A stretch of 64,000 nucleotides of DNA from Grimontia celer (GCF_900055185.1 NZ_FIZX01000004.1:186001-250000), one strand, 5' to 3'. Shown: positions 36,701 to 49,388, numbered from the stretch's first letter. The notes: a model not told the origin generated them from the sequence alone. Made by a program: numbers and translations.

Positions 36701-37888
36701 ATGCTCAACGAGAAAACCATTGAAATTGTAAAGTCCACAGCCCCTTTGCTTGCTGAAACCGGCCCTAAACTGACAGCGCATTTTTACGAGCGCATGTTCA
36801 GCCGACATCCGGAGCTCAAAGATATTTTCAACATGAGTAACCAGTTTACGGGAGCTCAACGCGAAGCACTTTTCAATGCGGTCTATGGCTATGCCGCCAA
36901 CATTGATAACTTGCCAGCACTGCTGCCAGTAGTAGAAAAGATCGCGCAAAAGCATGCGAGCTTTAATATCACCCCGGAAATGTATGCCATCGTCGGTGAA
37001 AACCTGTTGGCAACGATCGATGAGCTTTTCTCTCCAGGTCAGGAAGTGTTAGACGCATGGGCAGAAGCCTATGGTGTACTTGCACAGGTATTCATTAATC
37101 GTGAAGAGGAAATCTACCAACAGAATGCTGGCTCTAACGGTGGCTGGCGTGGAACGCGTACTTTCAAGCTAGTCAGCAAAACGCCTGAAAGTGAAGTGAT
37201 CACCAGTTTCATTTTTGCCCCTGTCGATGGTCAGCCAGTCGCGGACTATATGCCCGGACAATACATCGGTATTTATCTGTCTCCCGAGCAATTTTCCAAT
37301 CAGGAAATTCGTCAATATAGCCTGTCTGCCGCGCCAAATGGCGAGCTTTACCGTATCTCAGTGAAACGAGAAGTACAGGGGACGGTTTCGAATTATCTGC
37401 ATGACCACCTTAACGTGGGCGATACCGTTGAGCTCGCGCCACCAACCGGCGACTTTTGCTTCCATTCAGACAACGATACGCCTGTCGCTCTAATTTCAGG
37501 CGGTGTTGGGCTGACGCCTATGTTATCGATGCTGGAATCTCTCAGCAGTAAGCATGATGCCGAGATTCACTGGCTCCATGCAGCTGAAAATGGCGAACAC
37601 CACGCTTTTGGAGGCCACATTGATACCTTGCTGAGCCAGCATCATAGTGCCAAGCGTGACGTGTGGTTCCGTGAGCCTTCAAATGCGGATTTACCGGGCG
37701 AACAATTTGACCATCAAGGCATGATAGACATCAGTAAAGTTGAAGGGCTAGCAGAGGATGCAAGCCGCGACTTCTATCTCTGTGGTCCGGTTGGTTTTAT
37801 GCAGTCTGTAGCCACACAGCTTGTCGATGCTGGCATTAGCAAAGATCGTATTTTCTATGAATGCTTTGGCCCACATAAAGTGATTTAA
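36701..37888 (+). CDS. hmp: Flavohemoglobin, nitric oxide dioxygenase
   Basis: A 395-residue enzyme that turns NO into nitrate using O2 and NADH. The globin domain (1-138) starts [21 protein letters not shown] with the B10 tyrosine in HFYERMF and the proximal heme histidine in QKHASFNI. The FAD domain (150-256) has RQYSLSAAP, and the NAD domain has [15 protein letters not shown] and [10 protein letters not shown]. It is flanked upstream by two NsrR operators and divergent from nsrR, with a terminator shared with motX downstream. Confidence 0.97.
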   Translation: MLNEKTIEIVKSTAPLLAETGPKLTAHFYERMFSRHPELKDIFNMSNQFTGAQREALFNAVYGYAANIDNLPALLPVVEKIAQKHASFNITPEMYAIVGENLLATIDELFSPGQEVLDAWAEAYGVLAQVFINREEEIYQQNAGSNGGWRGTRTFKLVSKTPESEVITSFIFAPVDGQPVADYMPGQYIGIYLSPEQFSNQEIRQYSLSAAPNGELYRISVKREVQGTVSNYLHDHLNVGDTVELAPPTGDFCFHSDNDTPVALISGGVGLTPMLSMLESLSSKHDAEIHWLHAAENGEHHAFGGHIDTLLSQHHSAKRDVWFREPSNADLPGEQFDHQGMIDISKVEGLAEDASRDFYLCGPVGFMQSVATQLVDAGISKDRIFYECFGPHKVI

Positions 37889-37906
37889 GACTCATACAGA
37901 ACGCAA

Positions 37907-37929
37907 AATGCCCGCTATATGCGGGCATT
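37907..37929. terminator. Bidirectional terminator between hmp and motX
   Basis: Nine-bp arms AATGCCCGC (37907-37915) and GCGGGCATT (37921-37929) around TATAT, followed by TTTT. It serves both convergent genes. Confidence 0.9.
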
Positions 37930-37947
37930 TTTAATTCGTTCTGAGCA

Positions 37948-38568
37948 TTACCAATAAGTATCACGCCGTTTCGCGCGGGCAATGACATTGCGTGGCATCT
38001 TGTCTTCCAAAGCGCGTCTAAGCATGGCGATGCGATTGTGCGTGGACGAGTCAGCCGTGATGGTGTGGTACAACCAGCGATACGCATCTTCGTAATCCAG
38101 CGGACTTCCGTAATCAGCAACCAGAAGCTCGGCTAATTGAAGCCTCGCCCGCGTGTTCCCGAGAGATGCAGCTTCACGCAAATATGGAATCGCCCGCTCT
38201 TTGTCCTGCTGCACCAAGGTGCCTTTGGAGTAATAGCGACCAAGTTGCTCTAGCGCCGCTGGCAAACCCTGCTGTGCCGCGACCTGCATGTAATAAACGC
38301 CAGTTTCGACATCTCTGTCGACACACACACCCCATGCCAGCATATCACCATAAAGGAACTGGTAAGCTGGGGATTCAACGCGAATGGCACGGGCTTCGAT
38401 ATCTTGAAGGAGCTGGCAGTCGTCTTCTTTCACTTTTTTAAGGTGAGTATTCGACTCAAACAGACGGAGCAATTGCGACTCTTCATACACAGGAAGAGCC
38501 GGGCCCACTTCCGCTTTGGCGAAAGGGCTGGCTAACATCATGGATATAAATAAGGTACGCAGTTTCAT
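37948..38568 (-). CDS. motX: MotX, sodium-driven flagellar motor T-ring protein
   Basis: A 206-residue periplasmic protein with a signal peptide (to AKAEV, about 19) and Sel1-like repeats (YQFLYGDMLAWGVCVDRDVETG, then AALEQLGRYYSKGTLVQQDKERAI). These match Vibrio MotX, which with MotY forms the T ring that anchors the PomAB stator of the sodium-driven polar flagellum. Two cysteines (in EDDCQLL and WGVCVD) are at the expected places. Other motor genes are not in the window. A sigma-28-type promoter upstream fits late flagellar class control, supporting the call over a generic Sel1 protein. Confidence 0.9.
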   Translation of the reverse strand: MKLRTLFISMMLASPFAKAEVGPALPVYEESQLLRLFESNTHLKKVKEDDCQLLQDIEARAIRVESPAYQFLYGDMLAWGVCVDRDVETGVYYMQVAAQQGLPAALEQLGRYYSKGTLVQQDKERAIPYLREAASLGNTRARLQLAELLVADYGSPLDYEDAYRWLYHTITADSSTHNRIAMLRRALEDKMPRNVIARAKRRDTYW

Positions 38569-38654
38569 GCCTTCCCACTATACAGGTTCTGTTCTGCCAA
38601 ACAGGCGAATCATCCGTCTCTCTGGCATTGGATACGGTGTGTCTTGCCTAACTT

Positions 38655-38681
38655 ATATCGGCAAGGGTTTGCCGAACTTTA
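38655..38681 (-). promoter_or_regulatory. Sigma-28 (FliA) promoter of motX
   Basis: On the minus strand TAAAGTTC (38681-38674) is followed after exactly 11 bases by GCCGATAT (38662-38655). The FliA consensus is TAAAGTTT-N11-GCCGATAA, so 14 of 16 positions agree with correct spacing. It lies about 87 bases upstream of the motX start. Confidence 0.88.
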
Positions 38682-38747
38682 CCCTTTTTCCGGCGAAAAG
38701 ATTCCACCAACCAATATCAATAGTATAGGGCGGGTTGGGCAAAAAAA

Positions 38748-38768
38748 AACCAGCCCTGAAGGCTGGTT
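38748..38768 (-). terminator. Terminator after purA
   Basis: AACCAGCC (38748-38755) and GGCTGGTT (38761-38768), loop CTGAA. On the minus strand it is followed by a run of about nine T. Confidence 0.92.
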
Positions 38769-38788
38769 TTTCTCTCACCGGTACCCGA

Positions 38789-40114
<1,326 letters not shown>

Positions 40115-40227
40115 TCAGTTGATGATTAAAACGGGATTCTAGCACCATCGTTTGAAGGATGCAGTCATTTTTTGAGCGCCGTCCTGCTTATGGTCATTTG
40201 GGTGTCACAGTTTTTTGCTCTTTCGAT

Positions 40228-40422
40228 TTACTTGGACGGCCACATCATATATGCGATCACCGCTCCCGCGACGACTAAACACCCACCAATACGGCGTAGC
40301 GTAGCATCAGGTAACAGACTCATTTCACTCACCATTTGACGCCATTTTTTCGGCACCAACATTGGCCCCAGCCCTTCAACCACCAGCACTAAGCCCATTG
40401 CAAGCCACAACTCAGACCCCAT
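40228..40422 (-). CDS. yjeT: DUF2065 family membrane protein YjeT
   Basis: A 64-residue protein with two hydrophobic segments (WLAMGLVLVVEGLGPML and GGCLVVAGAVIAYMMW) matching E. coli YjeT (DUF2065), which sits between hflC and purA exactly as here. Function is unknown. It may be cotranscribed with purA, 122 bases downstream. Confidence 0.9.
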   Translation of the reverse strand: MGSELWLAMGLVLVVEGLGPMLVPKKWRQMVSEMSLLPDATLRRIGGCLVVAGAVIAYMMWPSK

Positions 40423-40449
40423 TTTTCACTCTCTTCTGTTTGGACAAAA

Positions 40450-40478
40450 AAAAGACAAGGCGCCAAGCCTTGTCTTTT
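40450..40478 (-). terminator. Terminator after hflC
   Basis: Twelve-bp arms AAAAGACAAGGC (40450-40461) and GCCTTGTCTTTT (40467-40478) with a five-base loop. On the minus strand it is followed by TTTTTTTTGTCC. It ends the hfq-hflX-hflK-hflC message before yjeT. Confidence 0.93.
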
Positions 40479-40502
40479 CTGTTTTGCTATCAGGCAACGT
40501 GA

Positions 40503-41390
40503 TTAATTTGCCTTCAACGTCGGCTCTTTCATGTACTGGAAGAACTCGCTATTAGGGTCAACAACCATGATGTCACCCTTATTGTTGAAGCTCTTCTCGT
40601 AAGCTTGCAGCGAGCGCAGGAAGTTATAAAACTCTGGCTCTTTATTGAAGGTGTTCGCATAGATCCTTGCAACTTCTGCGTCAGCTTCACCACGTGTTAC
40701 ACGTGCAGTACGCTCGGCTTCTGCCAAAACGGTAGCCACTTCCAGCTCGGCCTGCGCGCGAATGACTTCCGCCTTCTCTCGGCCTTGTGAACGGTGACGA
40801 CGCGCAACAGTTTCACGCTCAGCTCGCATACGTGCGTAGATTGACTCACTGATTTCATCAGGCAGGTTGATCTTCTTGATACGAAGGTCAATCACTTCAA
40901 TGCCGATGTCGTTGGCACTTTCCTGAAGCTCAGTCAGTACGTCTGCCATCACCTGCTCACGCTTCTCGGACACGATTTCCTTAATGGTTTTCGAACCGAT
41001 TTCTGCACGCAGACCATCAGCCACTTTACGTTGTAAAAGGGCTTCAGCAGTCAGACGGTTACCACCACCCGTTGAAAGGTAGTACTGACCGAAATCTTTG
41101 ATTTTCCACTTCACGTAGGAATCGATGATCACGTCTTTTTTCTCAGACGTTACAAAGCGGTCTGACTGGTCATCCATGGTCTGGATACGCGCATCAAGCA
41201 GTTTCACGCGGTCAAACAGTGGCACTTTGAATTGCAGACCTGGTTGATAGATCTTCGCCATGTCATCATCAGTTTTCAATACGCGGCCGAAACGGATCAC
41301 GATACCGCGCTCACCTTCGTCGACAACAAACACTGACATTAAGCCAACAACAATCGATACGATGATTAGAGGAATTAATAACTTACGCAT
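40503..41390 (-). CDS. hflC: HflC, SPFH-domain regulator of FtsH
   Basis: A 295-residue protein with one N-terminal membrane helix (LLIPLIIVSIVVGLMSVFVV) and a periplasmic SPFH/band-7 domain (ERGIVIRFGRVLK to EVIDLRIKKINLPDEISESIYARMRAERE). It forms a large complex with HflK around the FtsH protease. It follows hflK after two bases. Confidence 0.96.
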   Translation of the reverse strand: MRKLLIPLIIVSIVVGLMSVFVVDEGERGIVIRFGRVLKTDDDMAKIYQPGLQFKVPLFDRVKLLDARIQTMDDQSDRFVTSEKKDVIIDSYVKWKIKDFGQYYLSTGGGNRLTAEALLQRKVADGLRAEIGSKTIKEIVSEKREQVMADVLTELQESANDIGIEVIDLRIKKINLPDEISESIYARMRAERETVARRHRSQGREKAEVIRAQAELEVATVLAEAERTARVTRGEADAEVARIYANTFNKEPEFYNFLRSLQAYEKSFNNKGDIMVVDPNSEFFQYMKEPTLKAN

Positions 41391-41392
41391 AA

Positions 41393-42547
41393 TTAATATC
41401 TCCCCTGACGCGAAGTCGACGAACGGTTATTGCTTGGCGCTGAAGATTGCGTAGAGCTTTCAAGCTCAATGCCGTAATCTGAAGCATTGTTATTAACCGT
41501 GGTCGAACGTTGCTGAGGAGTTTGGTTCATCAGCTTGTCCAATGGCAGGTAAAGCAGGTTGTTGCCGCCTTCCTGCGAATCAATCAACACTTTGCTGGTG
41601 TTACCGAAGACGCTCTCCATCGTCTGGAGATACAGACGACTACGCGTGACTTCAGGTGCAGCCTGATATTCAGGCAACAGCTTCTCGAACTGCGCTACGT
41701 CACCCTGCGCTTCGTTAACCGTTTTCTCTTTGTAACCCAACGCTTCTTTCTTCAGACGCTCTGCACGACCGGTTGCCTTTGGCAAAATGTCGTTGCGGTA
41801 TGCCTCTGCTTCTCGGATGAAACGCTCTTCATCCTCGCGCGCAGCAATGGCGTCATCGAATGCGTCTTTAACCTGCTCCGGTGGACGGGCAGTGTCGAAG
41901 TTCACGTCAACCACCAAAAGGCCCATATTGTAACGGTCCACGATGCGGTTGATTTCAACTTCGGTGCGCTCACGGATTTCCTGACGACCAGAGGTCAAGA
42001 TTTGGTCCATCACAGCATCACCGATAACCGCGCGTAGCGCAGAATCAGTAGCCTGTCGCAGACTGTCATCCGCATTAGTTACCGAGAACAGATATTTTTC
42101 CGGATCAGAAACACGGTATTGCACGTCCATTTCAACGCGCACTACGTTTTCGTCCTTGGTCAGCATGTCGCCTGAGCCACGCAAAGAACGGATTGCCTGT
42201 ACGTTTACCGGCGTCACTTCATCGATAAACGTTGGCTTCCAGTTCAGACCTGGCTGCACGATGCGGTCGTACTCACCGAAACGCAGCACAACACCACGCT
42301 CCGCTTCACCGATAGTGTAAAACCCTGAGACACCCCAGATCACTGCACCCACAACGGCAATAACGCCCAAACCAGCAGCACCGCTGCCACCTAAAGACGG
42401 CCCCTTGCCGCCAAACAAGCCACTCAGTTTGCGGCTTAATTTGCCAAACACCTCATCGAGGTCAGGCGGCCCTTGGTCACGACCACCGCGGTTACCCCAC
42501 GGATCTTTGTCCTGACCGCCATTATTTCCTGGCTCATTCCACGCCAT
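41393..42547 (-). CDS. hflK: HflK, SPFH-domain regulator of FtsH
   Basis: A 384-residue partner of HflC. A Gly-rich cytosolic N-terminus (MAWNEPGNNGGQDKDPWGNRGG) precedes one membrane helix (LGVIAVVGAVIWGVSGFYTI, about 76-95) and the SPFH domain (GVVLRFGEYDRIVQPGLNWKP), and a low-complexity Ser/Gln-rich tail ends it. The layout is standard. It lies between hflX and hflC in the hfl operon. Confidence 0.96.
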   Translation of the reverse strand: MAWNEPGNNGGQDKDPWGNRGGRDQGPPDLDEVFGKLSRKLSGLFGGKGPSLGGSGAAGLGVIAVVGAVIWGVSGFYTIGEAERGVVLRFGEYDRIVQPGLNWKPTFIDEVTPVNVQAIRSLRGSGDMLTKDENVVRVEMDVQYRVSDPEKYLFSVTNADDSLRQATDSALRAVIGDAVMDQILTSGRQEIRERTEVEINRIVDRYNMGLLVVDVNFDTARPPEQVKDAFDDAIAAREDEERFIREAEAYRNDILPKATGRAERLKKEALGYKEKTVNEAQGDVAQFEKLLPEYQAAPEVTRSRLYLQTMESVFGNTSKVLIDSQEGGNNLLYLPLDKLMNQTPQQRSTTVNNNASDYGIELESSTQSSAPSNNRSSTSRQGRY

Positions 42548-42600
42548 TAGAGCACTCCATCAGTATGATATGACGATAGTTTTTATACTGTAACAGGCTG

Positions 42601-43890
42601 TCAGTGGACGATAAAGTCGCCTAACTCACTGCCTTCCCTTTTTTTCAACCTCAACCAGTCTGTTTGAGGTAACCGCACGTCGACTAGCAAATGTCCGTCC
42701 TGCTCGTATTCTTCATGCGTAATACAGCGCAACTGACAGAATTTACTATGCATTCTGCCGATAGCCGCAGGTGGAATACGTAAGCGATAGCTTACCATAG
42801 TCCCCGCCAGCCTCTCGGTCAGTGCCTCAAAAAGAAGATCTATGCCCTGATCTGCCAGTGCAGATACATAGACAACACGGGGTAAACCGTCTTCATCACG
42901 CTCAATTCGTGGCGAGGCCTCTTCCATGTTGTCGATTTTGTTCATCACCAACAATGTTGGGATTTCATGAGCATCGATTTCTTCTAGTACCACATCAACC
43001 GCTTCGATGTTCTCTCGGAAGCGATCATCACTGGCGTCGATAACGTGCAGAAGCAAAGCTGCTTCCTGTGTTTCCTGCAACGTGGCTTTAAACGCAGCTA
43101 CCAGGTCATGGGGTAGATGACGGATAAACCCAACAGTATCGGCAAGAATCACGTCACCAACATCTTCCACCTCGATTTTGCGCAATGTCGGATCCAGCGT
43201 TGCGAAAAGCTGATCCGCTGCGTAAACCCCCGCTTCAGTGATGCGGTTGAAGAGAGTGGATTTGCCGGCGTTGGTGTATCCCACCAGCGAAACGGTTGGT
43301 ACTTCAGCACGGCTTCGGGCTCGTCGGCCCTGTTCGCGCTGTTTAGACACTTTCTCAAGTCTACGCAGAATCGCCTTAACACGATCACGCAGCAATCGGC
43401 GGTCCGTCTCGAGCTGGGTTTCACCCGGGCCACGCAGACCGATCCCCCCTTTCTGACGCTCCAAGTGCGTCCAACCTCTTACGAGGCGGGTGGAAAGGTG
43501 GCGAAGCTGCGCCAGCTCTACCTGCAACTTACCTTCGTGAGTGCGGGCTCGCTGTGCAAAGATGTCCAGGATCAAACCAGTGCGATCAAGCACACGACAT
43601 TTGACCAGACGCTCGAGGTTTCGTTCCTGCGCTGGAGAGAGCGCATGGTTGAAGATAACAATGTCAGCCCCGGTCATCCGGACAGCGTCTGCAATCTCTA
43701 GGGCTTTACCTTCACCTACGAAGTATTTGGAATGCGGGGACTGGCGACTACCCGTAATGGTTTGTAGCCTGCTAACCCCCGCTGACGATACCAGCATTTC
43801 AAATTCGCTGAGATCTTCCCATTCGCCTTCCTGGGTGAAGTTGATATGAACTAAAACAGCCTGTTCACCGGCTTCATAACGGTCAAACAA
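42601..43890 (-). CDS. hflX: Ribosome-rescue GTPase HflX
   Basis: A 429-residue translational GTPase that splits stalled ribosomes. The N-terminal HflX domain (SKYFVGEGKALEIADAV, FNHALSPAQERNLER) is followed by the G domain with VGYTNAGKST (G1), ADTVGFIRHLP (G3) and MNKIDN (G4). It is downstream of hfq in the same operon, as in E. coli. Confidence 0.97.
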   Translation of the reverse strand: MFDRYEAGEQAVLVHINFTQEGEWEDLSEFEMLVSSAGVSRLQTITGSRQSPHSKYFVGEGKALEIADAVRMTGADIVIFNHALSPAQERNLERLVKCRVLDRTGLILDIFAQRARTHEGKLQVELAQLRHLSTRLVRGWTHLERQKGGIGLRGPGETQLETDRRLLRDRVKAILRRLEKVSKQREQGRRARSRAEVPTVSLVGYTNAGKSTLFNRITEAGVYAADQLFATLDPTLRKIEVEDVGDVILADTVGFIRHLPHDLVAAFKATLQETQEAALLLHVIDASDDRFRENIEAVDVVLEEIDAHEIPTLLVMNKIDNMEEASPRIERDEDGLPRVVYVSALADQGIDLLFEALTERLAGTMVSYRLRIPPAAIGRMHSKFCQLRCITHEEYEQDGHLLVDVRLPQTDWLRLKKREGSELGDFIVH

Positions 43891-43916
43891 GCGATCAACT
43901 CCTTACCAAAGGATTA

Positions 43917-44198
<282 letters not shown>

Positions 44199-44281
44199 TT
44201 ATTGGTTTGTAGTTGTATTAGCAACAATAAAATCAACAACGCCGCATACAACAACCCAAAGTATACCTGTCTCTTCCCGGA

Positions 44282-45208
44282 TCAGGTCAGACACTTTGTG
44301 ACTGTTTGTAACGATAGCCCGGCATCGTCGCTATCAAGCCATGTCAAATCATCCCAGCTACGAAGCCAAGTGATCTGACGTTTGGCTAACTGACGGGTTG
44401 CGCACACACCGCGATAAACTGCATCGTCAAGCGAACAGCTACCCGCCAAATAATCCCACATCTGTCGGTACCCAACGCAACGGATCGAAGGCATATCAGG
44501 ATTCAGATCGCCACGATCATAAAGTTTGCGTACTTCCGCTTCGAAACCGGCTCCCATCATTTTCTGGAAACGCAGCTCGATACGTCGATGCAGCTCTCCC
44601 CTTTCCTTAGGGGCTATAGCAAATTGGTGAACCTCATATGGCAACGGTTCACCTTTGGTTTCGGTCAACTCAGTGAGAGTTTTACCCGAAATACGAAAAA
44701 CTTCCAGCGCTCTCGACAATCGTTGAGGATCATTCGGGTGGATCCTCGCACCTGCGACAGGATCTACTTTGCACAACTCGTCATGCAGTGCCTGCCAGCC
44801 GTGCTCCTTCGCTTCCTGTTCAATTTTAGCGCGGATCACTGGATCCGCCGATGGCAAAGGAGACAAGCCTTCCAATAATGCTTTGAAGTAAAGCATGGTA
44901 CCACCAACCAAAAGGGGAATTCTCCCTTTTGCGACAATATCTTCCATTTCGCGCAAGGCATCTGCACGAAAGTCCGCAGCCGAATAAGCTTCTGATGGAT
45001 CTAGGATGTCGATCAATCGATGCGGAGCCAGTGCCAACTCTTCTGCAGTTGGCTTGGCCGTGCCAATATCCATTTCCTTGTAGATCAAAGCGCTGTCAAC
45101 ACTGATGATCTCAACAGGAAACTGTTTTCTCAGGCCAATTGCCAGATCAGTTTTACCTGATGCAGTCGGCCCCATTAAAAAAATTGCCTTCGGCAATGGC
45201 TTAGTCAT
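44282..45208 (-). CDS. miaA: tRNA dimethylallyltransferase
   Basis: A 308-residue enzyme adding the dimethylallyl group to A37 of tRNAs reading U-starting codons. The P-loop [12 protein letters not shown] is at residues 12-23, then [19 protein letters not shown], and [13 protein letters not shown] near 244. The start overlaps the end of mutL by eight bases, suggesting coupled translation. Confidence 0.97.
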   Translation of the reverse strand: MTKPLPKAIFLMGPTASGKTDLAIGLRKQFPVEIISVDSALIYKEMDIGTAKPTAEELALAPHRLIDILDPSEAYSAADFRADALREMEDIVAKGRIPLLVGGTMLYFKALLEGLSPLPSADPVIRAKIEQEAKEHGWQALHDELCKVDPVAGARIHPNDPQRLSRALEVFRISGKTLTELTETKGEPLPYEVHQFAIAPKERGELHRRIELRFQKMMGAGFEAEVRKLYDRGDLNPDMPSIRCVGYRQMWDYLAGSCSLDDAVYRGVCATRQLAKRQITWLRSWDDLTWLDSDDAGLSLQTVTKCLT

Positions 45209-47201
45209 GTTTAAAAGCTTCTATTGCCGCTGTCACGTCAACCGGACGCAACAACGTTGAATAATGCACTGCCAGCCTCTCCTGCCAGCAGTTTTCTAAA
45301 TCAGAGATCAGTGTAACGGCTTGTGACAAACCGTAGACGTCTGTTTTTTGCGTCGCCTGACCTGCGAGCCACTTTGCCAGTGATTCAGCAGCCACTGTAT
45401 CGGACTCGCTGGCAATAAATGCCATTAACGCGGGAACGAACTGCTGCAAATTATGATTACGCATCGGCTGACAAACGGCCATCACCATCAACTGAGTCGA
45501 CGACTTTTGGCGAAGAAGCATACCAAATTGCTGAAGCAGACTTTCATGTTTCGCAAGTAATGCCAACTCTTCACCCGATGCAGGTAGCGCCTGAGGAATC
45601 AAAAGCGGTTGCGCTTTCATGCCTTTGCCCTCTGCCGCAGCTTGGAATTGTCCAAGCATGGCGAGGTAAGAAGCGGCATCCAAATCCAGCAGGGCAATAC
45701 CATCGGCGCGTTGAAGCAACAAGTACTTGGACGACACCACGGCCAACGCCTTACCCAAGCCACTTCCTGCATGCCCAACGGAAACCGGTGTTTGTGTCAT
45801 CGTTTGTGGGGTAAACACCGGAGCGGCCTCGGCCACTTGCGAATCCGCCGCAGGTACCACAGGGGTTGTCATGAGCGCTTGATACACTTTTTGCTCTCGC
45901 TTCGACGGCGCAGTTTCTCCATATTGCTCACGGCGCGAACCACTGCCAGACGAAGCTCCCGAAGACGACTGACTAAAACCCGAAGCACGTTGACTCTGCC
46001 CTGCAGACTGAGGCCGCCACTCTGCATATTCTGCCTGACCTGGGTAGTTGGAATAAGCAGAGCCCGAGCTTTGGCTTTCCACTGAATTGCCTGTTTCACC
46101 TGCTGGGATATCAGGCAAAGCTTCAGGCTGGGTAGCATTTTGCCCACTGCTGAGATCACTCACTGGCGACTGTTCAAACTCAAGCACGGGAGCTTGCTCT
46201 GCCGCAACTTGAACTAAGGCATCTGCCACGGCCTGATAGATAAAGTCATGTACCAGGCGGGCCTGATGGAAACGCACTTCATGCTTGGCAGGGTGAACAT
46301 TCACATCCACTTGATGCGGATCGATATCGATATATAGAACGTAAGCGGCGAATTGATCGGGACGCAATGATGCTTCATAGCCCTGCCGAATCGCATGATT
46401 GATGAGTTTGTCTTTCATCATCCGCTGGTTCACAAAACAGTGTTGAATATCGTTCTGCGCCCGCGCACCTTCCGGCGTACAAATCCAGCCCTGAAGGGTT
46501 AAACCTTGATGTTCCAAGCTCACTTCCACGGCGCTTTTTACAAACTGAGAACCGCAAATAGCTGCTAGTCGTTTTTCACGCTGGGCATCATTCGATGCCG
46601 CTCGATACTGGCGCACGATAGTGCCGTTGTGACGAAGCGTGATAGCCACATCAAAACGGCTCAGCGCAATGCGTTTCAGCAGCTCATCAATATGGCCAAA
46701 TTCAGTTTTGTCAGTGCGGAGAAACTTGCGACGAGCTGGTGTATTGAAGAATAAATCCACCACTTCAACCGTTGTCCCTACGGGATGAGCAGCAGGTTTA
46801 ACCTGCACTGCCATATCCCGTCCTTCTGCATAGGCGGACCAAGCTTCCGATTGGGTAATGGTTCTCGATGTCAGCGTGAGTCGGGATACCGAGCTGATAC
46901 TCGCAAGCGCCTCGCCACGAAACCCAAGACTGATGATGGCTTCAAGGTCATCAAGGCAAGAAATTTTGGAGGTAGCGTGACGGCTGAGTGCCAATTCGAG
47001 TTCTTCTTTGGCAATGCCTGAGCCGTTATCACGAATACGGATAAGCTTGCTGCCGCCTTTCTCGATATCAACATCAATGCGGGTCGCCCCCGCGTCAATG
47101 CTGTTTTCGACAAGCTCTTTAACGACAGAAGCAGGCCTTTCAACCACTTCGCCTGCTGCAATCTGGTTCGCCAGACGCGCAGGTAAGATTTGAATTGCCA
47201 T
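45201..47201 (-). CDS. mutL: DNA mismatch repair protein MutL
   Basis: A 666-residue GHKL ATPase. N-terminal motifs are [27 protein letters not shown] (residues 13-39), IRDNGSGI and [11 protein letters not shown] central low-complexity linker (about 355-460, rich in Ser, Gly, Gln and Ala) leads to the C-terminal dimerisation domain with PLLIPQALP. No endonuclease motif DQHAxxE is seen, as expected for a MutH-partnered MutL. It starts two bases after amiB and overlaps miaA. Confidence 0.97.
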   Translation of the reverse strand: MAIQILPARLANQIAAGEVVERPASVVKELVENSIDAGATRIDVDIEKGGSKLIRIRDNGSGIAKEELELALSRHATSKISCLDDLEAIISLGFRGEALASISSVSRLTLTSRTITQSEAWSAYAEGRDMAVQVKPAAHPVGTTVEVVDLFFNTPARRKFLRTDKTEFGHIDELLKRIALSRFDVAITLRHNGTIVRQYRAASNDAQREKRLAAICGSQFVKSAVEVSLEHQGLTLQGWICTPEGARAQNDIQHCFVNQRMMKDKLINHAIRQGYEASLRPDQFAAYVLYIDIDPHQVDVNVHPAKHEVRFHQARLVHDFIYQAVADALVQVAAEQAPVLEFEQSPVSDLSSGQNATQPEALPDIPAGETGNSVESQSSGSAYSNYPGQAEYAEWRPQSAGQSQRASGFSQSSSGASSGSGSRREQYGETAPSKREQKVYQALMTTPVVPAADSQVAEAAPVFTPQTMTQTPVSVGHAGSGLGKALAVVSSKYLLLQRADGIALLDLDAASYLAMLGQFQAAAEGKGMKAQPLLIPQALPASGEELALLAKHESLLQQFGMLLRQKSSTQLMVMAVCQPMRNHNLQQFVPALMAFIASESDTVAAESLAKWLAGQATQKTDVYGLSQAVTLISDLENCWQERLAVHYSTLLRPVDVTAAIEAFKHD

Positions 47202-47203
47202 GC

Positions 47204-48916
47204 TTAGCTCCCGGGGATAATCAAGGTCTGGCCAACAGCCAACTCGTCAGAACGCAATTTATTGGCGCGACGGATACTGTCTACCGTCACCCCATAATTG
47301 CTGGCGATTTTACCCAGATACTCTCCGCGTTTCACTTTGTGCTGCTTATCCTTGGGCTTTACGCCCACAATTTTCAATTTCTGCCCGATAGCCAATTCAT
47401 CAGACCGAAGTTTATTGGCACTGCGAATGCTGGCAACACTAACATCATATTCCTGCGCGATTTTACCGAGAAATTCACCACGCTTAACGGTGTGAGTCAC
47501 GGTTTTACCTGATGAGATCACAGGCTTAGAGCTGCTTCCTGAGGGCTTGGTCGCTGATGCGAGCGCACCAACATTAACATCAGGAACAGTCAATACCTGA
47601 CCCACTCTCAGACTGTTAGACTTCAGGCCATTTGCCGCTTTTATCGCTGACACCGAACTGCCGTATTTACTCGCAATCACTGACAAAGACTGACCAGACG
47701 TCACTTTGTGTTTGACGCCATTCTTACGCGCAGCCATCAAGGTGCCATCTGGCGGGAATTCTTCGAAATAGGTCAGCACACCCTTATAAACGGCATTGGC
47801 AATTTTCTTTTGGTGGCTGGCAGTATGCAGCAGTTTTTCTTCCTGAGGATTGGTGATAAAGCCAGCTTCAACCAAAAGTGATGGGATATCAGGTGATTTC
47901 AGTACTGCAAGACTCGCATGCTCAGGGCTGGATTTGTGAAGCTTAGTCACCTTACCCATTTCCTTCAGTACGCGAATCGCAACGTCATAACCTTCTTTTT
48001 GTGAGTTACTGAACTGCAAATCCAATACTGCACGGCTCAGGTACTCGTCTTCATTGTCGTTCAGTAGTGCGCCACCACCCAATAAATTGGACTGCTCTTC
48101 GTGTTTTTCTATCCAACGACCGATTTCACTGTTAGCACGGCGACGGGATAACACCCAGACAGACGCACCGCGAGGCTGCGGTTTGTGGAATCCATCAGCG
48201 TGAATTGAAACTAACAGATGCGCCCCTTTACGGCGGGCTATATCCGAGCGCTTGTTGAGATCAACGAAATAGTCACCATTACGTGTCAGTACCGCCTTCA
48301 TGCCAGGTACAGCGTTGATCTTGGCAGCAACCTGTCGGGAAATAGCCAGAGTCACATGCTTTTCATATTTACGCCGTGGCCCCACCGCACCCGGATCGTT
48401 ACCGCCATGACCTGGGTCGATAGCGATAATAATGTCGTCGGTACCAAATGGCAGTGCGGTTTGAGTTTCTGTCGCAGTAGCAGGCTTGGTTGGTTTACTC
48501 GGCTTAGCGGCAACTTTTTTATTGCCGTGAGGAATATCAATGACCAGTCGGTGACCATATTCGCCACCCGGTGCCAGCGGAAACAGGCGCGGCACACTTT
48601 TGTCTTTGAGTTCGAAAACCAGACGATAGGTACCCTTGCTTGGCGGGTTACTCTTACGGATTTTGGAGAGAATCTTACTGTCGCTGACGTTTTTCGGCAG
48701 CGTCATTCCCAAAGAGGTGTCTTTTAGATCCACGACCAGACGATCTGGCTTGGTTAGGGTGAAATAACTATAAGAAGGCTCACCCGCCAAATCCATCACT
48801 ACGCGCGTTTCATCCGGCGCAGGCCAGACCCGCACATTTTCCAGTGAATTTGCCAGCGCAGAAGAAAAAGCTCCCAGCCAACAGATCAAACCCAGTAACA
48901 CGCCCCGCCAAAGCAT
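47204..48916 (-). CDS. amiB: N-acetylmuramoyl-L-alanine amidase AmiB with three LysM repeats
   Basis: A 570-residue periplasmic amidase that splits septal peptidoglycan. A signal peptide ([22 protein letters not shown]) is followed by an AMIN domain (about 24-120), the amidase_3 domain with zinc ligands in [15 protein letters not shown] and SIHADGF plus [11 protein letters not shown], then three C-terminal LysM domains (about 410-570). E. coli AmiB has no LysM tail; LysM-bearing AmiB is known in Vibrio and Pseudomonas. I chose the ATG at 48916, four bases after the tsaE stop; the open frame further upstream overlaps tsaE. Confidence 0.95.
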   Translation of the reverse strand: MLWRGVLLGLICWLGAFSSALANSLENVRVWPAPDETRVVMDLAGEPSYSYFTLTKPDRLVVDLKDTSLGMTLPKNVSDSKILSKIRKSNPPSKGTYRLVFELKDKSVPRLFPLAPGGEYGHRLVIDIPHGNKKVAAKPSKPTKPATATETQTALPFGTDDIIIAIDPGHGGNDPGAVGPRRKYEKHVTLAISRQVAAKINAVPGMKAVLTRNGDYFVDLNKRSDIARRKGAHLLVSIHADGFHKPQPRGASVWVLSRRRANSEIGRWIEKHEEQSNLLGGGALLNDNEDEYLSRAVLDLQFSNSQKEGYDVAIRVLKEMGKVTKLHKSSPEHASLAVLKSPDIPSLLVEAGFITNPQEEKLLHTASHQKKIANAVYKGVLTYFEEFPPDGTLMAARKNGVKHKVTSGQSLSVIASKYGSSVSAIKAANGLKSNSLRVGQVLTVPDVNVGALASATKPSGSSSKPVISSGKTVTHTVKRGEFLGKIAQEYDVSVASIRSANKLRSDELAIGQKLKIVGVKPKDKQHKVKRGEYLGKIASNYGVTVDSIRRANKLRSDELAVGQTLIIPGS

Positions 48917-48920
48917 ATCG

Positions 48921-49388
48921 TTATTTCCACTCCAGTTTTGCCAGCAGCGCTTCACCAACAGGCGTGTTGGCTGTTACCTGCACTGAACGTTGTTCGTCTT
49001 TGTATTTCAGTGTGATATCAAGATCCGGTTGCGGCAACAAACCTTCACCTTTTTCTGGCCATTCCACCAAGCAAAGTGCATCAGGTGTGAAGTAATCCCT
49101 GATCCCCATAAATTCGAGCTCTTCCGGATCAGCGAGTCGATAAAGATCGAAATGATAAACTTGCCAGCTATGCAGTTGGTAAGGTTCAACCAAGGTATAA
49201 GTCGGGCTTTTCACATTGCCAGAATGGCCTAAAGACTGGATAAAACCGCGGGAAAAAGTGGTTTTCCCTGCCCCCAGATCACCGTGAAGATAAATTGTTG
49301 TTTGCTGCGCACACGATGCTGCCACAGCCGCACCAAAGGCAACTGTTGCCTGCTCATCGGCAAGCTCAGTCATAAAAGTCTGTGTCAT
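48921..49388 (-). CDS. tsaE: TsaE, ATPase of tRNA threonylcarbamoyladenosine synthesis
   Basis: A 155-residue essential protein working with TsaB and TsaD in the t6A37 modification of tRNA. The Walker A motif is [14 protein letters not shown]; further motifs are [29 protein letters not shown] and [12 protein letters not shown] chose the second Met of the frame (49388), with GTGAG upstream. It lies between nnr and amiB in the usual order. Confidence 0.95.
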   Translation of the reverse strand: MTQTFMTELADEQATVAFGAAVAASCAQQTTIYLHGDLGAGKTTFSRGFIQSLGHSGNVKSPTYTLVEPYQLHSWQVYHFDLYRLADPEELEFMGIRDYFTPDALCLVEWPEKGEGLLPQPDLDITLKYKDEQRSVQVTANTPVGEALLAKLEWK

